64,000 bases of DNA, taken from Phymorhynchus buccinoides (Eukaryota; Mollusca; Gastropoda; Neogastropoda; Raphitomidae). The position numbers and the translations under genes were made by a program. Of this stretch, positions 1 to 11,800 are shown in pieces. The notes beneath the pieces are model-generated. The model saw only the letters and a program-made list of their open reading frames with translations. It searched no databases and was not told the origin of the DNA. The DNA lies in assembly GCA_017654935.2 (NCBI GenBank), contig CM065695.1, positions 28,285,053-28,349,052 on the forward strand, in the 5' to 3' direction. How positions within the stretch are numbered: the first letter of the stretch is position 1; the number at the start of each line of letters is the position of its first letter.

Positions 1-475
1 TAAAAATGAAAAGTGTGTTTTTGAATGACAAGTTTTGATGAACTTCAAGACTTGTTCTTTGGATGACACCTTAAGCCTCCACATGATTTCACCACCAAAG
101 TCCACCTTTTTCTACTCCCAGTTCTGTAAAAACAGGAGTACATTGGAATGGAAACGAGGGATGTGCATTTGTATGTCTGCGTGTGTGATCAAAAAAAAGT
201 TCAACTTCACAGTGCCTAAACTACTGAATCAATTTTACTTAACTGAACTTCACAAAATGGTTCCTTAGCTGTCTAGATGTGGCCCGTGGTGTCAGATTTA
301 CCAAATGACAAGCCATATCAATGTAATCCCTGTGAATCAGATTTGGAAAACTGCAAAGACGCTGATTATTTCAGATGATGGATTTCAACCAAAATTGGTA
401 TGGTGAAAGAGTGATCTAAAGTCTAAAGCTTTTTTGTTTGTTTTTGGAGGGGGGGGGGGGGTAATAAATAAAATA
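1..475. other. No recognisable feature
   Basis: AT-rich sequence with small chance open frames and a 12-G run near 450. I see no gene or repeat family here. Confidence 0.6.
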
Positions 476-620
476 CAATGGAACCTCCCTTATAAGACCC
501 CCCATTATAAGACTCCCTCCCATATAAAACCTACTTCTCCGAGACATTGCCCTTCTTTGTAAGTATTAAAATTACCTCCCTTATAAGACCTCATTTTGGA
601 TGATTTTTGAAGGTCTTATA
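476..620 (+). mobile_element. MITE, GGAACCTCC family, 3' end degraded
   Basis: It starts with CAATGGAACCTCCCTTATAA after a TA and runs to GGTCTTATAA near 620. The right terminal repeat is lost or mutated. Same family as the elements at 4074, 12808 and 52203. Confidence 0.75.
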
Positions 621-917
621 ATGATATTGACAGATAGATACTAAGATACGCCAATAAAGGCAAAAGTACAATCATAACTGGCACCAAAAAAAGGCAGCAT
701 ATGCATCTGTTCTTCCAATATAGGGCTAGGGGAATACATTGAACTAAAAATAATTATCAGTTTTATTTTTGCACTGTTTGAATAAAAAAGACTTGAAACT
801 ATACGCATGAAAATGCTCTGTTCTTTAAATAACTTTTTTAAATTGTCAACATGCGTCATGAGAAATCTCCAATTATCATTTTGTAATCATTTACGATACG
901 TAATAAACACACTCGAG

Positions 918-1090
918 GGCCCCGTGGTCGAGTGGTTAGAGTGCTCGGCTGCGTGCGTGCGGCAATGGGTACCTGGTTAAAAGGCCGGCGGAAGGAGAGG
1001 GATGGGCTCCGCCTTCCAAGGTCGCGGGTTTGAGTCCAGCTTGGAGTTGGATTTTTCTGGCCTGAAAACCCTCTGTCCACCAAGCAAAAC
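918..1090 (+). mobile_element. SINE-like sequence with tRNA-derived head
   Basis: GGCCCCGTGGTCGAGTGG followed by TTAGAGTGCTCGGCTG gives an A box, and GGTCGCGGGTTTGAGTCC gives a B box about 110 nt later. The wide gap between boxes and the lack of a proper cloverleaf indicate a tRNA-derived retroposon, not a tRNA gene. Confidence 0.6.
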
Positions 1091-1510
1091 CGCAAAACAC
1101 TAATATATAAAATAAATAAAAAGGTCCAACGTAGCATGGCGATTTTTTTGCTTTTAACATTAAAATAAAACCTGCCGAATGTATGCAATCCAAAATCTCA
1201 TCCTTATTACGCACGCAAGGAATCATGGGAGTAGAACAGAAAGTTGGCTGCCAAGGAAGCGCTTGTGCAGGTCAAGATGTCTTCGGTCACAGCAGACGGA
1301 ACAGCAGACCGAAATGACTGTTTGAAGATGGCATCTGGCGCTGAGCCGGTACAAAGAACACAAAATGAAGTAATCGAACAGGTATGGAATCTTAGAATTA
1401 CAAACAAAATCCGCAAAACGGGGTGAAACAACACATATGCGGGCACTACATGATACAGTCACAGTGCGTACACGGTACAGTACTTCACTACAAGTTGACT
1501 TTCTTGAGTA

Positions 1511-1838
1511 GGCCTTGTCGCAGTCAAAAAAGTCGCTCAGTCAAATAAATCGCCCGCTACTATGAGAGTGTGTATTTGCGACAACCAGAAATTTCACTTT
1601 TTCTGTACTTGAACCTGTAGCAGTCAAAAGTGTAGCTCGTGCAAATCTGCCGCTCATTATTATGAGAGTCTGTATTTGCAGCATTGAGCATGAAAACAAA
1701 TTTCACTTTTTTGTAGGGTTAGGGTTAGGTAAATGGTTCAAGTAAAGAAAGAGTGAAATTTGTGGTTGTCGCAAATGCAGACTCTCATAGTAGCGAGCGG
1801 CAGATTTGCACGAGCTACACTTTTGACTGTGACAGGCC
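1511..1838. mobile_element. Inverted-repeat element, GGCCTGTCGCAGTCAAAA ends
   Basis: The 328-bp element has ends GGCCTTGTCGCAGTCAAAA and TTTTGACTGTGACAGGCC, with TA on both sides. Most of it is a long imperfect palindrome (CTACTATGAGAGT against ACTCTCATAGTAG). The loop holds a short TTAGGG-like run near 1715. Confidence 0.8.
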
Positions 1839-2017
1839 TAAGTAAGTTTGAACACCTTTGGCTTTGCTAGTGTAATGCTCATGTGCTCTGTCTCTTCAGC
1901 CAGTACAGGAGGAATGTAATCCTCAATTTGGAATGAATTGCCCCAACCCCTGTATAACTTTATCTGTCTTTAGTCTTTGTAGTGTTTTGTTTGGCTTTCC
2001 TGGCTTAAAGACTCCAG

Positions 2018-2148
2018 GGATCATCCCAACAGCGGAAGCACTTGACCACTATGGTACAAGTGCATCAGCTACGGATGATAATGTTACGTGTGTGACCGTT
2101 TTTGATTTCCCCACCACGTAGGCAGCCACAATCCGTCTTCGGGGCAGT
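2018..2148 (+). repeat. Intact copy of the repeat split at 18.7 kb
   Basis: ATCATCCCAACAGCGG through CTTCGGGG is continuous here. Related fragments starting GGGACTTTCCTGG occur at 14548 and 49369. Class unknown, probably a short retroposon. Confidence 0.65.
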
Positions 2149-2445
2149 TTAATTAGTGTCAAAATCAGCTAACACCACCCCCCGCCCTCCTTCCTATCCC
2201 ATACAATGCCATGTATCTATTTATTATCTATCTATGTATATAATTCAGTGACAACCCATTGTTCCCATGCATACCTATATTCCCACACACTGTTATGTGT
2301 GCGCAACGTACACATAGTTATATATACTGGATGTGTGTGTGCACGCATGCGTTTGTCGGGGTTCGACTGACACAAGCAGAAAGAGGAACATTTTGTGGGA
2401 CTATCGATACATGTCATGTATCATGGATACAAAATTTCAGTGCGG

Positions 2446-3617
2446 GACCAGCAGTATGTGGGGATAATGGTATGCTTCCCACGATTCTAAATGTGCCACC
2501 GTGGCCAAGTCTCCATCAACACGCCCTGCTCTCCGTCCCTCAACCCACCAACAAAGAGGACCAGCAGTATGTGGGGATAATGGTATGCTTCCCACGATTC
2601 TAAATGTGCCACCGTGGCCAAGTCTCCATCAACACGCCCTGCTCTCCGTCCCTCAACCCACCAACAAGGAGGACCAGCAGTATGTGGGGATAATGGTATG
2701 CTTCCCACGATTCTAAATGTGCCACCGTGGCCAAGTCTCCATCAACACACGCCCAAAGAGGACCAGCAGTATGTCCTAAATGTGCCACCGTGGCCAAGTC
2801 TCCATCCCCAACCCACCAACAAGGAGGACCAGCAGTATGTGGGGATAATGGTATGCTTCCCACAATTCTAAATGTGCCACCGTGGCCAAGTCTCCATCAA
2901 CACGCCCTGCTCTCCGTCCCTCAACCCACCAACAAAGAGGACCAGCAGTATGTGGGGATAATGGTACGCTTCCCACAATTCTAAATGTGCCACCGTGGCC
3001 AAGTCTCCATCAACACGCCCTGCTCTCCGTCCCTCAACCCACCAACAAAGAGGACCAGCAGTATGTGGGGATAATGGTACGCTTCCCACAATTCTAAATG
3101 TGCCACCGTGGCCAAGTCTCCATCAACACGCCCTGCTCTCCGTCCCTCAACCCACCAACAAAGAGGACCAGCAGTATGTGGGGATAATGGTATGCTTCCC
3201 ACAATTCTAAATGTGCCACCGTGGCCAAGTCTCCATCAACACGCCCTGCTCTCCGTCCCTCAACCCACCAACAAAGAGGACCAGCAGTATGTGGGGATAA
3301 TGGTATGCTTCCCACAATTCTAAATGTGCCACCGTGGCCAAGTCTCCATCAACACGCCCTGCTCTCCGTCCCTCAACCCACCAACAAAGAGGACCAGCAG
3401 TATGTGGGGATAATGGTATGCTTCCCACAATTCTAAATGTGCCACCGTGGCCAAGTCTCCATCAACACGCCCTGCTCTCCGTCCCTCAACCCACCAACAA
3501 AGAGGACCAGCAGTATGTGGGGATAATGGTATGCTTCCCACAATTCTAAATGTGCCACCGTGGCCAAGTCTCCATCAACACGCCCTGCTCTCCGTCCCTC
3601 AACCCACCAACAAAGAG
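2446..3617. repeat. 113-bp minisatellite, 11 units
   Basis: Units start GACCAGCAGTATGT at 2446, 2559, 2672, 2761, 2827, 2940, 3053, 3166, 3279, 3392 and 3505. The third and fourth units are shortened to 89 and 66 bp by internal deletions; the others are 113 bp and almost identical. As 113 is not a multiple of three, the many small open frames in it are periodic artefacts. Confidence 0.95.
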
Positions 3618-4073
3618 AACAGGACAGTCCCACTAGTTTACCTACCTCCTCCCTTCCTGTGAAACCAGCTACAGGAAATTTGTGTTCTTCCCACACAGTT
3701 AATGGAACTCCTTTCCATCTGTAGTCATTACATCGTCTTCAGTGGATTAATTCACTTTAGAAGGCTTCAAATCATGAATATAAACTACACCCCCTACCCA
3801 CCCCCCTCTATTTTTCCAATCCCTATTATCTGTCCCACAACCCCCACCCTGACCTTTCCACTCCCACTCCCCTCCACAATCCCATCTTTAAACCACATTA
3901 ATTGTAACTTACAACAGTTGTGTCGTTAATCACTAGACTGGAGTCCCTCAGTTTCTACTGCAACAGAACCATCAACAAGATGATGGCGATTGTATCAAGA
4001 AAGATCTCATTGTTGCAGACACCCCAGTAATTAGGACAGTTTTATTTAGTCTCTTCTCTACTTATTATTAGTA

Positions 4074-4239
4074 CAGTGGAACCTCCCTTATAAGACCTTC
4101 AAAAATCATCCAAAATGAGGTCTTATGAGGGAGGGGTCTTATAAGGGAGGTAATTTTAATACTTGCAAAGTCTCAGAGAAGTAGGTCTTATATGGGAGGG
4201 AGTCATATAATGGGAGGTCTTATAATGGAGGTTCCACTG
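4074..4239 (-). mobile_element. MITE, GGAACCTCC family, complete
   Basis: The 166-bp element begins CAGTGGAACCTCCCTTATAA and ends in the inverse GGAGGTTCCACTG, with TA on each side. Terminal repeats and TA target fit Tc1/mariner-pogo type non-autonomous elements; the superfamily is inferred. Confidence 0.85.
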
Positions 4240-4833
4240 TAAAATAGTCTTATAATGATCACCTCGCAATTAAAGTATAATGTTTTTACACTTAATTCGA
4301 TTGTGTTCCTTTAGTCGCTTTATTACTTTGTGAGCTTATTGCTTTCATTTTCATGATGTGTGATATGTGGATTTTAGTAGTGCATAGTGTTATCGAGTCT
4401 GTGACTGTACATTTTGGATTTTTTCATTTCCTAAGGGATGAGTCACCATGTGGAATTTGAAAATAATATTATAGTGTTGTATCTTGTAAGATGTCACTTT
4501 ATAGGAGAAGAAAAAAACCCATCAATATTTCTGCCATTTTAGGTAAAATTACATAATTTCTGTTCATATAGGGCATCAACTTTGGTGTTTTATCTTTGTA
4601 AATCATTTTTCATAGCTTTATATAATTTGCTACTGTTTATGTTAGATGTTATGTCTTGGTCTTGATGAACTGCTAAGTCCAACACAAAGTTGACCAATTT
4701 TGAGTTACGATAGTTTAATTTCCCAGGCGGCGTAATAAAGTTATTGAATTTGAAATTTGAACGTCGGACAGTTTGGGCCAGTCAGTCAGTTGAGTGGTAG
4801 GAATACTGGAGTTCGACTGAACAGTATTTAGTA

Positions 4834-4980
4834 CCATATTTTTCATGGTATAAAGCGCACCCCTACAAAATATCAGATTTTGTTTTATTTTCTAACTATA
4901 TTATTATAAGGCGCGTCACATTATAAGACGCACGGGTATCAGTCTGACAAAAAAGTATCTCCTTATTGTCCGAAAAATAT
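4834..4980 (+). mobile_element. MITE, CCGTATTTTACGG family, diverged
   Basis: It starts TACCATATTTTTCATGG and ends CCGAAAAATATG, with inner ATAAGGCGC motifs. Terminal inverted repeats are degraded relative to the 7093 copy. Confidence 0.7.
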
Positions 4981-5083
4981 GATAACTGCCGGTATCATGA
5001 GAAACACGCCTTCCCGTGAAATAAGGACTCTTGCGCATGCGCACTAGAACCATTACTATTTCATGTGATCGGTACGAGAAATA

Positions 5084-5243
5084 ATAATAATATAATAATA
5101 ATAGTACATTTATATAGCGCTTTACCTCAGATGAGCCCAAAGCGCTTTACAATCAATTATTCATCAACAGACAACAAAAACAACAGCATTCAAGAATGAC
5201 ACCAACCAGCAACAACGCATATATGCAAAGCAACTCTCTCTCT

Positions 5244-5337
<94 letters not shown>

Positions 5338-5510
5338 GCAACGCCAACTCGTTCATACCCCATTCAGTAAGCCACAGCAACCGAGCCGCACGGACTGACC
5401 ACATACACCAACACACATACACAAACACCCTCACACACAACGTACGCACGCAGACAGACAGACACACACACACACACACACACATACGTGCACACACAAC
5501 CCACAACTAT
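5084..5510. repeat. (AAT)n / GCGCTTTAC repeat with embedded CA microsatellite
   Basis: It starts with an ATA/AAT run and TATATAGCGCTTTACC, then AGCCCAAAGCGCTTTACAAT, a (CA)n/(CG)n tract at 5251-5340 and ATTCAGTAAGCCACAGCAAC. The same order occurs at 22100-22440, so the microsatellite is part of a dispersed repeat. Confidence 0.8.
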
Positions 5511-5896
5511 TTTTTTTAAATATTGAGATTTAAGTGCTGAATCTACACAGAAAGAACCAAGAAATAGAGCGGGAGGGTGTAAATCTACATCTTTGCCGAG
5601 AAATCGATGTACAAACCCATGCCACTTAGTTTTGCATTTTCCAAAATGGCGGACGATATAAACATTCACTCATGCCGACAAAAATAATTCATAATAAATT
5701 TCAGAAAAATATCACGGACTTCTCAATATAAAAATTATTTAGTGATGAATCCTCTTGTTCTTCCTGCATGCCACAATTAAGACGCCTCTGAATGCATTCA
5801 GGGGCGAATCCTTCCCAAACAGCAAACAATTTGAATGAGGAAAGGGGTCGTATTTCACGGGAGAGTTATGCTTACGCAAACACCGGTGTTTTGCAG

Positions 5897-8800
5897 ATGG
5901 ATGTGTGCTACTGCGGGCCGTGTCAGCGGTTCTGGAGCCGGGTGCTGAAGAACAGCTACCTGGCTCAGGCCCAGGAGGAGGGCAGCCTGGCCGTGCAGCG
6001 GCTGGGACGAGTGCAACGTCACCAGGTCATGCTGGCCGTCGGCGACAGAGTCACTGTGCACGGCAAGACAGGTGTGCTTACCACTATTACAAAATGTTGC
6101 ACCAATAGGTCAGGTCAGGTCATGCTGGCCGTGGGCGACAGAGTCACTGTGCACGGCAAGACAGGTGCGCTTACCACTATTACAAGATGTTGCACCAATA
6201 GGTCAGGTCAGGTCATGCTGGCCTTGGGCGACAGAGTCACTGTGCACGGCAAGACAGGTGTGCTTACCACTATTACAAGATGTTGCACCAATAGGTCAGG
6301 TCAGGTCATGCTGGCCGTGGGCGACAGTCACTGTGCACGGCAAGACAGGTGCGCTTACCACTATTACAAGATGTTGCACCAATAGGTCAGGTCAGGTCAG
6401 GTCATGCTGGCCGTGGGCGACAGAGTCACTGTGCACGGCAAGACAGGTGCGCTTACCACTATTACAAGATGTTGCACCAATAGGTCAGGTCAGGTCATGC
6501 TGGCCGTGGGCGACAGAGTCACTGTGCACGGCAAGACAGGTGCGCTTACCACTATTACAAGATGTTGCACCAATAGGTCAGGTCAGGTCAGGTCATGCTG
6601 GCCGTGGGCGACAGAGTCACTGTGCATGGCAAGACAGGTGCGCTTACCACTATTACAAGATGTTGCACCAATAGGTCAGGTCAGGTCAGGTCATGCTGGC
6701 CGTGGGCGACAGAGTCACTGTGCACGGCAAGACAGGTGCGCTTACCACGATTACAAGATGTTGAACCAATAGGTCAGGTCAGGTCATGCTGGCCGTGGGC
6801 GACAGAGTCACTGTGCACGGCAAGACAGGTGCGCTTACCACTATTACAAGATGTTGCACCAATAGGTCAGGTCAGGTCATTTTTATCGATTTCAATGAAA
6901 TTTTGATTCGAATCAATTTATTACGATGCTTTCTTGTTATTTTGCATGGAGAAATAATTTTCATTCACATATTTCTACTAGCAGGTTCTAGAGGGTTAAT
7001 GCAACAACAACAACAAAATCTACGCTAAAATTATCTCTTTTTTTGTTTGTTCGTTTCTTTGTTCTTTTTTCATGGTTTGTTTTGTGAAAGTACCGTATTT
7101 TACGGACTATAAGGCGCACCTGATTATAAGGCGCACCCCCCAAATTTGACTCACAATTCAGATTTTGTTACTCTATTTCCTTACTATATTATCAGTAACA
7201 TATAAGGCGCAGGGATCTCAGTCTAGGAAAAAAGTATCACCTTATAGTCCGTAAAATACGGTAGTTCAAGAAAAAATGTTGCTTCCCTATCAGTCTTCCC
7301 GAGAGAGTGCAGGATGCCAGTGTATCAACAAGGCAGGAATTTCTTCTTTTCACTAGTGCTGCATTAATTGCCACCTAGCTGCAACTTTGTAAGCTGTAGG
7401 TCTGAAATTAAATGCTCCCTCTTGTAATTGTATATTATCTTTCCGTAATGGGATTTAGCACACAGTGTTTGGTGTCTTTTTCTACAGGTTCGGTGAAGTT
7501 TGTGGACTTTGTTGACGACAGTATTGTGGCGCCTGTTCTTCGTGTGGGCATCAGACTGGATGAAAGCGGTAGGAGCTTGTATCAAGCCTCTTTGATACAA
7601 TCGCTGTATTTTGGGGGTTTGCAAGACGGTCACACACCTGTATTTAAGTTATTCTTCCTAAACCTTAAACAAGTTCTAGGAATCTTTTCTTAGAATCTTT
7701 CCTTGTTTTTAAGATTACAAACTAAAAGTAAAACATACTTTAAACTGTTGAGAGAGAGAGAGAGAAAATGGAGTTTTACGTCCTCTTGGTCTGAATCAGA
7801 CACATATGGGACATTTGTAAATACAAATATGGTTGGAACAATACTGGAGGCAATGCCCGGAGGCAGTACAAAACCAGTAAAGTCCCGATTTTTTAAAGTA
7901 ATACAGATAGCTGTAGCGGTAACTTTAAACTGTTACTAACACAGTGTTACAAAGTATGAGATTTGCAAGAGTTTAAAAGAAGAAAGACATGCCAGTTTGG
8001 CCACATTTATCCCTTTTGTTAAAGTTCTCACAGTATTTTTGAGTTTATGTAGATCTTGGTAAAATACTGATACATATTGTAAATGCTGCTGAAGTACTTA
8101 GCATGAAAAAAATGTAAATATATTTTACATCGTTATACATGTATAGTGGAAATTGGTAAGCCTAAATTAAAAGGACTAACATTTTATTTTGAGATAGCTG
8201 ATGTTTTGAGATTTTAAAAAAGTTTTGCCATAAGGAGGATTACATTGGGACCCAAAAATTATTTTGAACGATCCGATTTTTTGCTTTGTGGTACTTGTTT
8301 TTGAGCTCGCTGGTTTCAACTGTGTTGTTACTTCTGCGTATTGTTTAACCATGCACTGGTATCTGGTATGACAAAGTCACAAACTATAGTGAGTTGACTG
8401 TTATTGTTGTTGTTGTGGGTTCACAGACACGTATTACATCCAAGAGGAAACACAGCTGACTACAAATATATGTATTAGGCACGTTTATTAATACTACATA
8501 AAAGGCACAATCCAAAGACAAGATGCTACAACAGCAGCAATGTAGACTACACATTATAGGCCTAACAGCAGAGAGCATAGCTTGTGGCTAGCAGCAGGGA
8601 TGGTAGCATACAGAATGGGGGGCAGTGGGCAGTAGCGTCGGTGCCAGAGCTAGCACGAGTGTAGCATGCGCGTGTCACGTGTCTAGCAGGAGATGCCAGA
8701 CAGCGTGGGTTTACACACCTAAAATGAACGTTATAGTAATGCGTAGGAACTACGTTTTATAATACTACACAAACACTGCGACATTATCAGTGGTTCCACA

Positions 8801-11800
8801 AGTAACGCCTCATGCGACGGTCTTCACAGTACCGGAGGGCCATGATGGAGTGTACCTGGGGAAGCGCTACTTCCGCTGCACCCAAGGTCATGGGATCTTC
8901 GCCCGGATCAACGAGGTGGCGCCACTGCCCGCAGCCAAGACACGCCCGCCCGTGAGGGGCAATCCCATGTTCCCCAGCTGGCCCGACGTCTGCCAGAAGA
9001 GGAGGGAACAAGAGGCCCTGTAAGTGTTAGACAGGGAGAAAGTGTTTGAGGGGAAAATTGGATCTGTGGCAATGTTTGAAATGTGTTAAGAAGGGTACCG
9101 TATTTTTCAGACTATAAGGCGCACACCCCAAATTTTCTCAGGGGTCTGTCTGTGGAACCCACCCCCCGTGGGGATGTATAAATAGTTCCCCCACCTTCTG
9201 GAAGTTCTGTGCTTGTAGCTTCCTCTAATCTGTCACTCTCTTTGACTCTGCCTTTTCCCCTTGCTTACTGTCATCTACTACCTTTCTGGTCCATTCTCCT
9301 GCCTGTTTTCAAGAAACACTTTCAAAAAGATTTCCTCCAGCCGAAGTCGGACATGCTGGGCCTAATTATTGCTTACTTAGGCGCATAACGCATCTGCGCT
9401 CATAATTGACAGGCGACTGTCTGAGCGATCGAAGAAGAAGTCTGGGGGAAAAGTATCGCCTTATAGTCAGAAAAATTGTACATATGTGTAGAATTAGATA
9501 GAGGGAAAACTCAGGATTGTTTTAATAATCAAATGTTTACTTACTTTCATTTATATTGGTGAGATAAATTGGAATTTGATCTCATGTGCATCACATTTAT
9601 TTTTGTGATGTGTGTATTGAAAATACAAAAAGGTCATGTAGATGAAGAGTCTGTTAGTGTTTTACCGATAATATTAGCAGATTCTACTCCATATTGAATG
9701 ATCATTCTTTATCTTTTTAGTTATTCAATCACAATTAATGAAGTGTTGCGATTGGTGAATCCTTTTGGTGTTGGGTTTTTTAGGGAGAAACCCATTTCAT
9801 AGCAAAGATAGTTCACAGGTTGCTGTGCACAGGCTTCACTGAGCATTACTATGGTGACAAGAATTAAAATGCATATGGATGCAACTGGAGAAAATCCAAA
9901 AACAGGCAAGGCAGGGGTCCAGGGGCTGCTTAGTTCCCTGGCAGGACCCTGGGGGGTCAGGGGGGCAACGCTGAAGAAATAGCAAAATCATACTCAATTT
10001 GAAGCTTATTCTAGGCTTGTAAAGTGATCCTTCAACTTTTTTTTCCCTTGAACTTTGAATCAAAGTTTTTTTGGTGGTCAAAATTTTGAAAAACAGGCTC
10101 CGCCTTGTATCTGAGGCAAGGTTGCATCCATGAAAATGGCTGAATGATGATGTTAAATCAAGGCTCCATGCTTATCAATCGGTGTGACTGCTGCGCTGGC
10201 AGGCTGGAGGCCAGGGTGGAGAGGCAGCAGAAGGCAGCGGACAGACGAAGGAGCCTGCTGATGAGGAAGGTCCCCCCTCCCCCGTCCATCTCCCCGCGGG
10301 AAAACCGGGCGCAGCAGCTGCGCAGGGAGATGGTCTGCCTGGACAAGATGCCGGACACCTACCTGACCCACCGAGAGGACCCCGCCGACATGGCGGTCAA
10401 GGTGAACGCTCACTGACGGGAGCAGGGCCGAGTTTCTCTAGATAACGGTCGCCGCGCGAATAATGCTTACGGCAAACAGGCCCTAAGAAACACTTTAGAA
10501 AACGTTTGCGGAAGAATATTACAAGCTCTTGTCTGATTGGTCAGATTTTTATATTATTTTAACCAATCTTTAATGGACCAATCAACAACAAGAAATGTAT
10601 TCACCCCATGCTAGTCACGTGATAATTCGTGGCTTGCTACCTCGATGACAGCCACAAAACGTTTTTGGCGAATGTCGGCGAAAGAGGTGTTTCTTAGTAC
10701 CGTTTTTGCCAATTTGCGCTCACGCTACGTAACGTTAGCCCTTGTGAAACGACCCCCAGGTTCTTCTCAAAATGGTTTATCCCTTTCATCACCATGCTCG
10801 TCTTTCGGCACCACAATGATTTAAACCTTTTGCCACCAGCCATTTTTCAGCCAAAAAATATCATTAAACTTGTCTGGGTAGAGAAAAAAAAGTATCTGCA
10901 ATATTGAGAATTCCTCTGTGACATGTACACCATTAGGCCTATCCTTACCTCCCAAAATTAAGAAAATAGGGTCTTCGGATAACAGGCCCTGATTTGATGC
11001 CTTTTAGTGACATGGGTGTTAAACCATTGTGGTGCATAAATGCGACATTGGCGGTGAAAGGGTTAACCCTCTTGCATTTATTCCAGCCAAAATCGCCCAA
11101 CAGGAAGTTGCCTCTGTGTAATCAAGCCGCCCCAAAACCGCCCATAGCTTGCCCCCACTCTGATGGCATTTTCATCACGCATTAAGTTCTGGCTTGTTAT
11201 ACACACACTATGAAGAAGCTTCTCTCTTGCAATCATGTGATAGTAACTGTATGGCGCTTTGTAAGCTTCAAAAGACAGATTTTCCCGAAAATGTGTGAAA
11301 GAATCTGAACACTAGAAGTTTTTTTGTGTAACAGATGCGAATGCAAGAGGGTTAACACCCATGATGTCACAAAAAGGCATCAAATCAGGGTTTGTAATCC
11401 AATTACCCTATGTTCCTTTTTTTATGCACAAAATTAGGTAAAAGGATTTTCTCTTCTTTTTATTTTTCTGTTTGTCTTTATTTATTTTTATTTTTTGCCT
11501 TTTCCCCCATTCAACTCGTTTATAAGAAAAAAACTTCAAAATGTTTTCTTATATCCGAGTTTCGGATATAAGAAAACAAAAAATTATCTCCCCTCGATTT
11601 TCTTATAACCGAGTTTTGCTGTATGATTATTTCTGTCCACAGGATGACCAGCGAAGCAGGAAGAAGGAGGTGCTGGTGGCCAGTCTGTCCTCCCCGCTGA
11701 CCCAGCCGGGCAGTGAGCGGGCGGCCTGGAACCGCGGCGTGCAGAGACAGTGGAGGGACAAGTACCAGGATGGGGAGAAGGCCTCCCGCATGGAGGAGAC

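Larger units (their letters stand above)
3618..5896. other. Non-coding upstream region of the CAP-Gly gene
   Basis: Apart from two MITEs and a CA-bearing repeat there is no gene. CAAAATGGCGGACGATATAA at 5642 looks like an animal start context but gives only a 13-codon frame, so it may lie in a 5' leader. Confidence 0.5.

Noticed and set aside
2446..3617. CRISPR-like regular array
   Set aside because: The whole 113-bp unit is repeated with no variable spacers, and the DNA is animal. It is a minisatellite.
2259..3696. Many 60-115 codon open frames on both strands
   Set aside because: They are periodic by-products of the 113-bp minisatellite. The same peptides recur with the unit and shift frame every copy.
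6072..7028. Long frames of 100-200 codons through the 93-bp array
   Set aside because: Apart from the in-frame extension of exon 1 through units 1-3, these read the repeat in wrong phases.
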